DNA of 16,267 nucleotides from DATKKX01 sp035542775 (GTDB taxonomy: Bacteria; Planctomycetota; Phycisphaerae; UBA1845; UTPLA1): positions 1 to 16,267 of the forward strand of contig DATKKX010000192.1 of assembly GCA_035542775.1 (NCBI GenBank), given 5' to 3'. The translations under genes and the position numbers were made by a program. Of this stretch, positions 7,215 through 14,909 are shown piece by piece; position 1 is the stretch's first letter, and each line of letters starts with the position of its first letter. The notes under the pieces were generated by a model, which searched no databases, was not told where the DNA came from, and saw only the letters and a program-made list of their open reading frames with translations.

Positions 7215-8462
7215 ATGACATCCGCAGAGCAACCAGTCCAGGCCGTGCGTTCCCCTTTCGGCCGCCGGCTCACCTGGATCATCCTGCTGGCCGCCGCACT
7301 CCGCGCTGTGGTGCTGGTCTGCGCCGAACACCGGCCGGACCGCTTCGATTTTCCCGACTCCGATCGCTACATCGCCGTCGCCAGAAACATCGCGGCAGGT
7401 GACGGCCCGATCGAGTCGTCTTCCGTGCGAGCCGGAACCGATCCGCTGTATCCGTACGTTCTGGCGCTCGGGGTGAAGCTGGGACTCCAGGATGACGCCG
7501 CGCTGATGCGATTCGGCAGAATCGTCAACGCCCTGGCCGGCCTTGTGTCCGTCCTGTTGCTCGCACAGCTCGCCCGACGCCTCACCGGCGACGAGCCTGC
7601 ACTGATCGCCGCCGCGATCCTGGCCGTCGATCCCATCCTCCTCTTTTTCAACGCCCTCGTGCTCACCGAGGCGCCCTACACCGCCCTGCTTCTGGCCGGC
7701 ATCTGCTGCCTCATCCGTGTGGCGGAAGAACGCGCCGGCGTCTTCTGGGCCGCCGCCGCCGGCGGGCTCCTCGGCCTTGCCACTGTCACGCGCAGCACCA
7801 GCCTCTTCATGCCCGTCGTGCTGCTGCCGTTCGTCTGGCATTTCGCCGACCGCAGGCTGTCCCGCCGGATCGGCGCGTCAGCCGCCTTTCTTGTCGTGAC
7901 CGCGGCAATGCTCATCCCGACAACAACACGAAACCAGCGCCTCTTCGGGCATTGCGTGCCCATCCGCACGAGCGGCGGGGCCGGCCTGATGGAAGCCCTC
8001 GGCCCCTGGGCCGACGGCGGCCCCGGCATGGACCGCATCCGATATCCCGAGTTTCCGGCCGGCGCCGGCGAGTATGGGAAGGACCAGATCTGCCGGAAGG
8101 CCGCGCTGACCTGGGCCCGCGAGCATCCCGCCCGCGTTCTATCCCTCGCCTGGGCCAAGCTGCGCCGCACCTGGTCAATCACCATCAACGCCGCCGATTA
8201 TTCGTCCCGCGTCTACACGGCCATCGCCTGGATGACGGTCGCGCCCGAATTCGCACTCACCCTCGGAGGGCTGTGGCTCCTGCGGAAACGCCGCGCCATC
8301 GTCGCACTGTTGCTCGTCCCGGCGATCTACTTTACCCTCGTGCACATTGTGTTTGTCGGTTCGGTGCGTTACCGCCTCCCCGCCATGCCGTTTCTTTTTG
8401 TCGCCGCGGGCCTGGCGCTGCACCGCATCCTGCACGGCTTCCGCCGCCACGGCACTGCTTGA
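7215..8462 (+). CDS. Multi-pass membrane glycosyltransferase, ArnT/PMT-like (GT-C, GT39-type)
   Basis: This 415-residue protein has about ten hydrophobic segments, the first at about residues 20-37 (WIILLAAALRAVVLV). The first outer loop carries PDSDRYIAVARN near residue 49, where GT-C enzymes keep their catalytic aspartate. After it come DPLYPYVLAL and, near the end, the V-RYRLPAMPFLFV box common in ArnT/PMT-like proteins. Such enzymes move a sugar from a lipid-phosphate carrier onto lipid A, protein or another glycan on the outer face of the inner membrane; the acceptor here is unknown. The frame opens at 7122, but ATG 7215 has GAGG five bases before it and begins just ahead of the first membrane segment, while the upstream part overlaps the palindrome. 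The stop codon overlaps the ribosome binding site of the next gene, so the two are probably coupled. Confidence 0.85.
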   Translation: MTSAEQPVQAVRSPFGRRLTWIILLAAALRAVVLVCAEHRPDRFDFPDSDRYIAVARNIAAGDGPIESSSVRAGTDPLYPYVLALGVKLGLQDDAALMRFGRIVNALAGLVSVLLLAQLARRLTGDEPALIAAAILAVDPILLFFNALVLTEAPYTALLLAGICCLIRVAEERAGVFWAAAAGGLLGLATVTRSTSLFMPVVLLPFVWHFADRRLSRRIGASAAFLVVTAAMLIPTTTRNQRLFGHCVPIRTSGGAGLMEALGPWADGGPGMDRIRYPEFPAGAGEYGKDQICRKAALTWAREHPARVLSLAWAKLRRTWSITINAADYSSRVYTAIAWMTVAPEFALTLGGLWLLRKRRAIVALLLVPAIYFTLVHIVFVGSVRYRLPAMPFLFVAAGLALHRILHGFRRHGTA

Positions 8463-8472
8463 GGACGAGAAC

Positions 8473-11400
8473 ATGCCGTTCCAGCCGCTCACTCCCGCCC
8501 AGCGCCGGCGCCTGCTGTGGCGGCGCCTTCTGGAACGCAGGACGCTGTCGCGGCATCGCGTCTCCCTCACCCGCCAGCGGATCAGTTGGGTGCTGCTCGG
8601 CGTCCTCCTCATCGTCACCGCCTGGTACGCCCTCATCACCCGTGACGCCTCCATCCGCCAGCGGGCCATCTCCTTCCTGACCGAAGCAACCGCCGGCGAA
8701 GTACACGTCGGCCGTGCCCATTTCGAGATGTTCGGGGGCATCACCCTCCACGACGTCCGCATATCGGTGCCGGTCGACAAGCGCCTGGACCCGACCGCCA
8801 TCGACGCCAAAGACCGGGAGATCTTCACGGCCGATGCCCTCCGCCTGATTCACAATCCATGGCGATTGCTCATGGGCGATCTCCGGGTTGAGGAAATCGT
8901 GGCCGCCGGACCGACGATCATCCTTGCCCAGAACGTCGATACCGGCCTGCGGAACTGGCAGCTCCTCTCCACCCGCACCAAGGCCCCGCGCGGTCCCGGC
9001 CGGGGCCGGATGCGCCCGAGAATCACCCTGCGAGCCGCCAAGGCCGCGGTCGTCAGCATCGACGCTACCGGCCGCCACGACACCCGCACCGAGGAGCTGG
9101 ACGCCGACGTTCGCCCTCATCCGCAGGTCGAGACCGCCTACTGTATAGAGGTCCGGCGATACAGCGATCCCGCCGAGCGCACCACCGTCGTATTCGACCC
9201 CGGTCAGCGTCTGGTGACCAATACGCCGTTCGTCGACGCCCGGACCATCCGTCTGCAACTACCGCGGCCGGCCCAGCAGTTCTTCAATCGCATCGCCTTG
9301 CAGGGCGAGCTCAAGCTCAGCCGGCTGATCTATGACGTCAAGACGCCCCAGGAACGCAGCACGACCATCGAGCTGCGATCGGTCCGCTGCGCCATCCCCC
9401 TGTCAATGCTCCGCCATGCCACTCCCACCCAGCCGGGCGAAAGCGACAAGACCTCCACGCCCGAAGGAGAAAGTCCGGTCATCACCATGACCGGCGTGCA
9501 GGGACGGTTGAACCTCCGCGGCACTCGACTGGATCTTGACGTCTCCGGCGCCATCAATGGAGCCAAATGCCGCGTCGTCGGGCAACTCGATCGCGTCGGC
9601 GACTCGCTTTCCGAAGTGGGCATGAACCTCGAGGTCCGAGGCACGCGGGTCCCCGCTCCCGAAGGCGCCCTGCGCGACCAACTCCTGACCAACCCCAGCA
9701 CGCCGGTGCTGCTCCAGGCGATACTCGAGGACTACGAGCCCCGCGGGGAGTTCGACATCGATTTTCGCCTGGTTCGTGACCCTGGTCCCGAGGCCGGCAT
9801 GCAGTTTTCGGGAACCCTGCGGCCCCAGGGAGCCAGCGGGCGCTGCCGCCTTTTCGCCTATCTTGTCGAGGACCTGCACGGCCAGCTTCGGTTCACGCCC
9901 GGCCAGGTATACATCGAAAACCTGACCGGCCGGCACGAATCGGCGACCATAGCGGTCAACGGCGTTGTCGATCGCACCACCTGGTGGCCGGGCGTGAACG
10001 TCGATATCACCGGCTCCAACATCCCCTTCGACGCCGAACTGCACGAGGCCCTTTCCGATCGCTACCGCTCGATCTGGCAGCGATGCAATCCGCAAGGCGC
10101 CGCCGAGGTCACGGTCCAGATTCGCCGCCAGGGCGCCAACGAGAACGGTCCCAGCCCGGAGTGGCATACGCCTGTCAGCGCCGACCTGCAGGATGCGAAG
10201 ATCACCTTCACCGAATACCCCTATCCGCTCGAGGACGTCACCGGCCGGCTGGAGATCGATGGCGATCGCATCCAGTTCTCCGGCCTGACCGGGCGGCACA
10301 ACGAGGCCACGGCACAGATAGACGGCGCCGTCGCGTTCAGTCCGGCCGGTGATCCCATCGTCGATCTTCGCATAGCGGCCAATCGCCTGCGGCTGGACGA
10401 GACCCTGTCGGCGGCGCTGCCCCCCGACGGCCGGGCCGCTTTTGCCCAATTTCGCCCCGACGGTTTCGCCGACCTGGAGGGCACGGTTTCGCTGCACGAT
10501 CCGTATGTCGGCGTGGTCTACGACCTCCGCAGCAGGATCTACGAGGCCTCACTCAACTACCGCGATTTCCCCTATCCCATAAGCGAAGTGTGCGGGGAGA
10601 TCTCCATCCGGCCCGAGGCCATCACGGTCCTTGACGCGTCGGGCCACCACGGCAGCGGCGAGGTGACCGCTCGCGGCGAGGTCCGGCGCCTGCCGGACGG
10701 CTACGCCGCCGATCTGACGATCGGATGCAAGCAGCTTACGCTCGACCAGGACCTCTACGAATCGTTGCCCGAGGCCCTGAAGAACGTCTGGCGGCTCCTC
10801 GAACCGGCCGGCTCGATCAGCGTCACCACGCTCTTCCACTGCGTGTCGCAGGCCGACCGCATGCAGCAGCACCACCGCACGGAGATCGAACCGGTCGACG
10901 CCAAGGTATGTTTCAAAGGGATGCCCCTGCCGCTGGCCCTCTCCTCCGGCCGCGTGCTGGTCACCGACGACAGGGTGGAGTTCATTTCGATCCACGGCCA
11001 AGCCGCTTCCGGCACATTCCAAATCGGCGGCGAGATCGACTTCGCTCCGCCAGGGACGCGCGGAACACTCGCCATTGATGTCAAGGACATGGCCTTCAGC
11101 AACGAATTGCTTGCCGCCCTGCCAACCAAGCTGCACCAGGCGGTCGATTCCATGCAGCCGTCGGGCAGGTTCGACCTCCGCCTGAACCCGCTGCAATTCG
11201 ACCTCTCCTCGGACGGGCACTCAGAATGGAACTTCAGCGGAGCGATGGCCTTGCGGAACGCGCGGACCGCCCTCGGCTTCGACTTGGAGGGCATCAACGG
11301 ACTGATCACCGGCCACGGCACCGTCAGCGACGAGACCGGCGCCTCGATCGCGGCCCGTACCGAATTCGCCAGCGCCGAGTTGGCCGGGTGGCCGCTCGAA

Positions 11401-12129
11401 GACGTCACCGCCCGAATCACCGCCGAGCCCGGTTCGCCGATGATCCATGTGCAGGATGCCTCCGCCCGGTTGTATGACGGCGACGCGTCCGGCTTCGCCG
11501 AGATCCACCTCGGCGATCGACATGTGGAGTACCAGGCGTCGGTCACCGCCCGCGACCTGCAGCTTGCCCGCTACCTGGAGGCGACGCAGCCTCGGAGCAG
11601 TTCCGCCCCGTCGACGCCGGGCGGGGCCAAGGGCTCCATCTTCGGCAACCTGATCCTCCGCGGCCGCACGGGCAGCGGCGGATACCGCGAGGGAGCGGGC
11701 GAGATCTTCCTCCGCGAGGCCCAGGTCTGGCGGTTGCCGGTCATCTTCGCCATCTACCAGTTGCTCAACCTGGCCCCGGACGAAAACGTTTTCCACGACG
11801 GCTGGCTGAAGTATTACCTCTCCGGCGACACGCTGACCTTCCAGCAGATCGACCTGCAAGGCAAGGCGATGTCGTTCATCGGCGGCGGCCGGATGGATCT
11901 GCGCAGCAAGGAACTGGACGTCACCCTGCTGGCCGGCAGCCCCGTCCGGCTTCGCGTCCCGCTGCTGACCGACCTGCTGCAAGGGGCGTCGCGCGAGGTC
12001 AACCAGATCCAGGTGACCGGCACGCTCCAGAAGCCGCAGATCAAGCCGCAACCCCTCCGCAGCCTGAGCGAAGCCTTGAAAACACTCTTCCCTGAGCCGC
12101 CCCCGCCCGTGCGGCCGGTCACACAGTAA
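8473..12129 (+). CDS. AsmA-like / bridge-type lipid transfer protein with tandem ~120-residue repeats
   Basis: The product is 1218 residues long. A basic N-terminus (many Arg) and one membrane helix (about 39-55, WVLLGVLLIVTAWYALI) anchor it in the inner membrane; the rest is beta-strand-rich and would lie in the periplasm. FLTEATAGEVHVGRAHFEMFGGITLHDV after the helix and the closing region (PVIFAIYQLLNLAPD, SFIGGGRMDLRSKELDV) are typical of the AsmA/YhdP group, which in proteobacteria carries phospholipids to the outer membrane. Repeat units begin near residues 392, 517, 638, 754 and 872, each with a D-x-x-L-x-x-aLP-like opening, a P-x-G turn (EPRG, NPQG, RPDG, EPAG, QPSG), then often a YPYPL-x-x-V-x-G strand pair and a G-x-H turn. 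The start ATG at 8473 has GAGG at 8461-8464 over the previous stop codon. A frame extension to 8347 is an artefact. The transport role is inferred from fold; no substrate is visible. Confidence 0.85.
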   Translation: MPFQPLTPAQRRRLLWRRLLERRTLSRHRVSLTRQRISWVLLGVLLIVTAWYALITRDASIRQRAISFLTEATAGEVHVGRAHFEMFGGITLHDVRISVPVDKRLDPTAIDAKDREIFTADALRLIHNPWRLLMGDLRVEEIVAAGPTIILAQNVDTGLRNWQLLSTRTKAPRGPGRGRMRPRITLRAAKAAVVSIDATGRHDTRTEELDADVRPHPQVETAYCIEVRRYSDPAERTTVVFDPGQRLVTNTPFVDARTIRLQLPRPAQQFFNRIALQGELKLSRLIYDVKTPQERSTTIELRSVRCAIPLSMLRHATPTQPGESDKTSTPEGESPVITMTGVQGRLNLRGTRLDLDVSGAINGAKCRVVGQLDRVGDSLSEVGMNLEVRGTRVPAPEGALRDQLLTNPSTPVLLQAILEDYEPRGEFDIDFRLVRDPGPEAGMQFSGTLRPQGASGRCRLFAYLVEDLHGQLRFTPGQVYIENLTGRHESATIAVNGVVDRTTWWPGVNVDITGSNIPFDAELHEALSDRYRSIWQRCNPQGAAEVTVQIRRQGANENGPSPEWHTPVSADLQDAKITFTEYPYPLEDVTGRLEIDGDRIQFSGLTGRHNEATAQIDGAVAFSPAGDPIVDLRIAANRLRLDETLSAALPPDGRAAFAQFRPDGFADLEGTVSLHDPYVGVVYDLRSRIYEASLNYRDFPYPISEVCGEISIRPEAITVLDASGHHGSGEVTARGEVRRLPDGYAADLTIGCKQLTLDQDLYESLPEALKNVWRLLEPAGSISVTTLFHCVSQADRMQQHHRTEIEPVDAKVCFKGMPLPLALSSGRVLVTDDRVEFISIHGQAASGTFQIGGEIDFAPPGTRGTLAIDVKDMAFSNELLAALPTKLHQAVDSMQPSGRFDLRLNPLQFDLSSDGHSEWNFSGAMALRNARTALGFDLEGINGLITGHGTVSDETGASIAARTEFASAELAGWPLEDVTARITAEPGSPMIHVQDASARLYDGDASGFAEIHLGDRHVEYQASVTARDLQLARYLEATQPRSSSAPSTPGGAKGSIFGNLILRGRTGSGGYREGAGEIFLREAQVWRLPVIFAIYQLLNLAPDENVFHDGWLKYYLSGDTLTFQQIDLQGKAMSFIGGGRMDLRSKELDVTLLAGSPVRLRVPLLTDLLQGASREVNQIQVTGTLQKPQIKPQPLRSLSEALKTLFPEPPPPVRPVTQ

Positions 12130-12242
12130 GAGGAGTGGAACGAGCTTGACAGCGTGATGCCAGTCTTTCCGACACGTTTAGCCATACCGGAGACCCCGGG
12201 TTATGCCGAGAGCCCCTGGCGCGGCCGAGCCGCGACCAAAGT

Positions 12243-12269
12243 AGCGGCCCGCGCCCTCGCGCGGCCGCT
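12243..12269 (+). repeat. GC-rich hairpin between the AsmA-like gene and the next gene
   Basis: AGCGGCC (12243-12249) pairs with GGCCGCT (12263-12269), and CGCG (12250-12253) with CGCG (12258-12261), leaving one bulged C and a CCCT loop. There is no T tract after it, so it is not a standard terminator. It lies 114 bases after the AsmA-like gene and 67 before the next start. A perfect TTGACA at 12146 upstream lacks a matching -10. Confidence 0.5.
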
Positions 12270-12336
12270 GAATGTCGAAAATCTTCGTGCCCCGCGCAAA
12301 ACCCGAGCGTCTGTGGTGCAGAGGAGTTGAGAATGC

Positions 12337-13020
12337 ATGACGCCTAAGCTGGTCTTTCCTGCACGGCTCGCTCGATGGGGACAGGCGTGTTGTCTCGCCG
12401 CTGTGGCGTGCTGCACGTGCTCCCCCACGCCTCAGGCCCCTCGCCCGGCAATCACGATTTCGCAGGGCGAGGGTTGGCTGAACCTCGATAAGCTCCATGC
12501 GAACCTGGCGCGAGTGGCCTACCTCGACGTCGTGCTGCTGGCCCATGCCTCCATGTTGGCAGCCCAGGGTGAGCAGGCCGTGCTTGCGGCGGCGTCGAAA
12601 CGCCTCGACAGGGAGAATTGCCTTCCCTCCGCGGTGCCCGGCGGTAGCACCACGCCGGCGGACCCGTACATCGTGGGATTGTGGCAGAACCTGAACTCGC
12701 ACACGCTCCAGGCCGAGGACAAACTGTTGGATGTCACCGGGGCTCCACTCGTGGCAATAGTATCGTGCTTCTGGGCATCGGGTGAGCCGCCCGTGCCGCG
12801 CGGCTCCAGCGAGAGTGGCGATACGCAGGCTGCAATGGCCTTTTATCTCCGCCCTTCGTGCCGCGCGGACGGCAACACAGTGGAACTCGTGCTAAAGGGT
12901 CGCTTGCCCGCGCAGAGTCAGTCCTGGCCCGAGGTCGAAGTCGTGTCTGCTCGCCTTGTACCGGAAGAGGAGGCCATGGAGTTCAGGTCGAAGGCCACGA
13001 AGCTCAATTGCGGGCAATAG
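12337..13020 (+). CDS. Secreted protein or lipoprotein of unknown function
   Basis: I do not recognise the family. The 227-residue product starts at ATG 12337 with GAGGAG at 12321-12326 (spacing 10, a little long). The N-terminus is a signal-like segment: basic residues (K4, R10, R13), a hydrophobic stretch (ACCLAAVACC) and then S-P-T-P-Q. C25 after AVA would be the lipid-modified cysteine if it is a lipoprotein, though the -3 residue is Ala rather than the preferred Leu; a Cys-rich signal peptide cut elsewhere is the alternative. The mature part has a likely amphipathic helix (LDKLHANLARVAYLDVVLLAHASMLAAQGEQAVLAAASK) and a later strand-rich part ending VELVLKGRLP, EVEVVSARLVPEEE. Four Cys remain in the mature chain, which may form disulphides in the periplasm. 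Codon use resembles the neighbours. No terminator is clear after it. Confidence 0.65.
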   Translation: MTPKLVFPARLARWGQACCLAAVACCTCSPTPQAPRPAITISQGEGWLNLDKLHANLARVAYLDVVLLAHASMLAAQGEQAVLAAASKRLDRENCLPSAVPGGSTTPADPYIVGLWQNLNSHTLQAEDKLLDVTGAPLVAIVSCFWASGEPPVPRGSSESGDTQAAMAFYLRPSCRADGNTVELVLKGRLPAQSQSWPEVEVVSARLVPEEEAMEFRSKATKLNCGQ

Positions 13021-13195
13021 AGGGTGTGCGGAAGTTTTTGCAGAGCCTCAAAAATCAGCCTGACATCTCGTTTTCTCACCGATGGCTCTTCCCGGCCACC
13101 ACGTTGCACCTGGGCGGCAAGACAGGCCAAAGCTCGGCCGAACGGCAGAAAACAGGAGCCCGTCCTATTCCGCATCATTTTTGGCCTCCGACCAC

Positions 13196-13224
13196 TTGAC
13201 TGCGCAGGAATGTTAGGTTATAGT
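13196..13224 (+). promoter_or_regulatory. Strong sigma70-type promoter upstream of the PTS genes
   Basis: TTGACT (13196-13201), a 17-base spacer and TATAGT (13219-13224) match the consensus at 10 of 12 positions, the best promoter in the window. Transcription would begin near 13231, leaving a leader of about 560 bases before the IIC start codon. It is an AT-rich island in GC-rich DNA. Confidence 0.7.
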
Positions 13225-13238
13225 TAGAATATGAAAAA

Positions 13239-13297
13239 ATGAGGCTTCCTACGTCCGCGCCGTGGCCCCTCGGCCACGAAGGAGGACTGCGCCTCAT
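13239..13297 (+). promoter_or_regulatory. Nested stem-loop at the 5' end of the PTS leader
   Basis: Three nested complementary pairs are visible: ATGAGGC (13239-13245) with GCCTCAT (13291-13297), TCCT (13247-13250) with AGGA (13280-13283 or 13283-13286), and CGTGGCC (13261-13267) with GGCCACG (13272-13278) around a CCTC loop. The 3' side holds GGAGG (13281-13285), a ribosome-binding-like sequence that the pairing would partly hide. The element begins about eight bases after the predicted transcription start. It matches no riboswitch class I can recall. Confidence 0.55.
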
Positions 13298-13571
13298 GAA
13301 AGCGTGCCCCCGCGAACACCCTGTTCACTCTCGGGCTTCGCCAGATTCAGCAAGAAGGAGGACCGATGACAACATCGCAGGACACGAGGACGGCACCAGC
13401 TCCCCGCCGCTGTGGAATCCCTCTACTCCGCGGGCCGCCATCCGCGATATGAAGGGTGGGTATTGGCCCGCCTTGGCGCGCCTTGGCGCTATTTGGCAGA
13501 AAAAAAGATTTTTCGCAGCCCGCAACCTCGCCGCCACGGCGTCTGCCAGCCTCGCCGGCCGCCGAGGCTGA
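13296..13571 (+). CDS. Possible small leader ORF (91 aa)
   Basis: ATG at 13296 overlaps the last bases of the nested stem-loop and has GGAGG ten bases before it within that structure. The product is Arg-, Ala- and Pro-rich with a stretch RDMKGGYWPALARLGAIWQK; it resembles no family I know. High GC keeps many frames open here, so this may be chance. It overlaps the shorter candidate at 13366 in another frame, and both cannot be major products. Confidence 0.2.
   Translation: MKACPREHPVHSRASPDSARRRTDDNIAGHEDGTSSPPLWNPSTPRAAIRDMKGGYWPALARLGAIWQKKRFFAARNLAATASASLAGRRG
13366..13452 (+). CDS. Possible short leader peptide (28 aa) with strong ribosome binding site
   Basis: ATG at 13366 follows AAGGAGGA (13355-13362) with ideal spacing, the best ribosome binding site in the leader. 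The peptide begins MTTSQDTRTAPAPRRCGIPL and stops at 13450-13452. It has no run of one amino acid of the kind used in classic attenuation. It could be an upstream ORF that tunes expression of the PTS genes, or the remains of a longer gene. Confidence 0.3.
   Translation: MTTSQDTRTAPAPRRCGIPLLRGPPSAI
13463..13514 (+). repeat. Four TTGGC boxes at exact 10-base spacing, next to an A/T tract
   Basis: TTGGC starts at 13463, 13473, 13483 and 13493. The middle part contains two tandem copies of the palindromic decamer CGCCTTGGCG (13469-13478 and 13479-13488). Directly after, GAAAAA (13499-13504) and TTTTTC (13509-13514) form an A/T inverted repeat. The boxes fall on one face of the helix, as repeated protein sites often do. 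It lies 280 bases before the IIC start. Confidence 0.55.
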
Positions 13572-13793
13572 AGGACTCGCAACCGCTCCTCCGAAGAAAA
13601 AGCGGCCGCCTTCAATCGCTACGGCGTGCCGCTCCTGTTTCCCGCCGGGCGGACACGGCGCATAATGCCCGCCGTCCCGAAAGGCCCGTGGCAAAAGGCA
13701 GCAGGCACTGGCTTGCCCGGCCGCGCTCCGCTCCACGCGGACCGGCCTACGCGCCTGTCCCCTTCTGCCCCCGGCCCAACTCAGGAGCATCGC

Positions 13794-14909
13794 ATGATCG
13801 GAGCCCTTCGAACCCTGCGGCAATACCTCCTCACCGGCGTTTCCTACGTGATCCCCTGCATCGCCTGCGGCGGCATCCTCATTGCCGCCTCGCTGGCCTT
13901 CGCCCCCATGGAGCCGGGCAAGGGGCCCGACCCCAGCAAGGTGCCCACCCTGGCTCTGATGGAGCAGATCGGCAGCGCCGCCTTCAAGCTGGCCTTCCCG
14001 ATCCTCGCCGGCTTCATCGCCCATGCCATCGCCGGCAAGCCCGGCCTCGTGCCCGGCCTGATCGGGGGCTTCCTCTGCGCGGGCTTCAAGGCCCAACTGC
14101 TCTTCAGCCCGGCGGAGTTGCAGGCCCGCGGCCTCCAGCCCGACAGCCAGATCGTCGCGGGTTTTCTCGGCGCCATCCTCATCGGCCTCATCGCCGGCGG
14201 GATCGTCAATCTGATGAAGAAACTGCCGGTGCCGAAGTACATCAAGCCGATCATGCCCATCCTGATCATCCCCATCGTCTCGTCGGGCATCATCGGCGTG
14301 CTGATGATCAAGGTACTGGGCGTCCCCATCGCCGACCTGATGGCCTCGCTCAGCACCTGGCTCAAGGGAATGAGCACCGGCAACGCGGTGGTGCTGGCGA
14401 TGATCCTCGGAGCGATGATCGCCTTCGACATGGGCGGGCCGGTCAACAAGGTGGCCTTCTTCTTCGGCGCGGCGATGATCAAGGAGGGCAATTTCGCCGT
14501 GATGGGCGCCTGCGCCGCCGCCATCTGCACGCCGCCGCTGGGGATGGGCCTGGCCACGCTGATCCGCCGCAGGATCTGGAGCGACGAGGACAAGGAGGCG
14601 GGCATCGCCGCCCTGGCCATGGGCATGATCGGCATCACCGAGGGAGCCATCCCCTTCGCCGCGGCCGACCCGTTGCGGGTGATCCCCTGCATCATGCTCG
14701 GCTCGATGGCCGCGGCAGTGGTCGCCATGCTCGGCGGCGTCGGCGATCACGCTCCGCACGGCGGCCCGATCGTGCTGCCTGTCGTGGACGGCAGAATCGT
14801 ATACGTTATAGCGATCATCATCGGCTCGGTTGTCACAGCCGTCGCGATCAACCTGTTGAAGTCGCTGTCGCGCAAGCCCGCAGCCGATACAGCGGAGGCC
14901 GCCAAATGA
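13794..14909 (+). CDS. PTS fructose-family EIIC membrane component
   Basis: EIIC is the membrane channel of a phosphotransferase system; it binds the sugar outside, and IIB phosphorylates it on entry. The 371-residue product has about nine hydrophobic segments and the fructose-family marks: TGVSYVIPCIACGGILIA (about 14-31), IAFDMGGPVNKVAFFFGAAM, GMIGITEGAIPFAAADPLRVIP and GDHAPHGGPIV. The start ATG at 13794 has AGGAG at 13783-13787. The frame opens earlier (13626), but only this start begins with the family's IIC N-terminus and has a binding site. It overlaps the IIB gene by four bases (ATGA). Substrate is not certain; fructose and mannose-related sugars are both possible in this family. A single-domain IIC, not fused to IIA or IIB, is a less common layout than the FruA fusion. 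Confidence 0.93.
   Translation: MIGALRTLRQYLLTGVSYVIPCIACGGILIAASLAFAPMEPGKGPDPSKVPTLALMEQIGSAAFKLAFPILAGFIAHAIAGKPGLVPGLIGGFLCAGFKAQLLFSPAELQARGLQPDSQIVAGFLGAILIGLIAGGIVNLMKKLPVPKYIKPIMPILIIPIVSSGIIGVLMIKVLGVPIADLMASLSTWLKGMSTGNAVVLAMILGAMIAFDMGGPVNKVAFFFGAAMIKEGNFAVMGACAAAICTPPLGMGLATLIRRRIWSDEDKEAGIAALAMGMIGITEGAIPFAAADPLRVIPCIMLGSMAAAVVAMLGGVGDHAPHGGPIVLPVVDGRIVYVIAIIIGSVVTAVAINLLKSLSRKPAADTAEAAK

Larger units (their letters stand above)
13021..13793. other. Long intergenic/leader region before the PTS genes
   Basis: This 773-base stretch has no recognisable gene. From left to right: 13021-13195 shows nothing certain; 13196-13224 is a strong promoter; 13239-13297 is a nested stem-loop; 13314-13326 is a small GAACA-CCC-TGTTC hairpin; two possible small ORFs start at 13296 and 13366; and 13463-13514 is the phased repeat with its A/T tract. 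The rest (13515-13780) holds CCGCG/CGCGG pairing at 13721-13740 and otherwise only high-GC open frames. The IIC ribosome binding site is at 13783-13787. Confidence 0.6.

Noticed and set aside
12146..12170. Perfect TTGACA before the unknown exported gene
   Set aside because: No acceptable -10 box at 16-18 bases, so I do not call a promoter.
13035..13054. TTTTTG/CAAAAA inverted repeat after the unknown exported gene as a terminator
   Set aside because: The stem is almost all A-T and too weak, and it lacks a GC stem followed by T.
13347..14759. Minus-strand open frame of 470 codons opposite IIC
   Set aside because: It is His/Asp/Gly-rich, the typical mirror of a hydrophobic GC-rich gene, and has no domain.
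13412..14905. Plus-strand open frame that runs out of frame through IIC and joins the IIB gene
   Set aside because: The part over IIC is Arg/Pro/Gly-rich shadow sequence; the IIC frame has the family motifs, and IIB has its own ATG at 14906.
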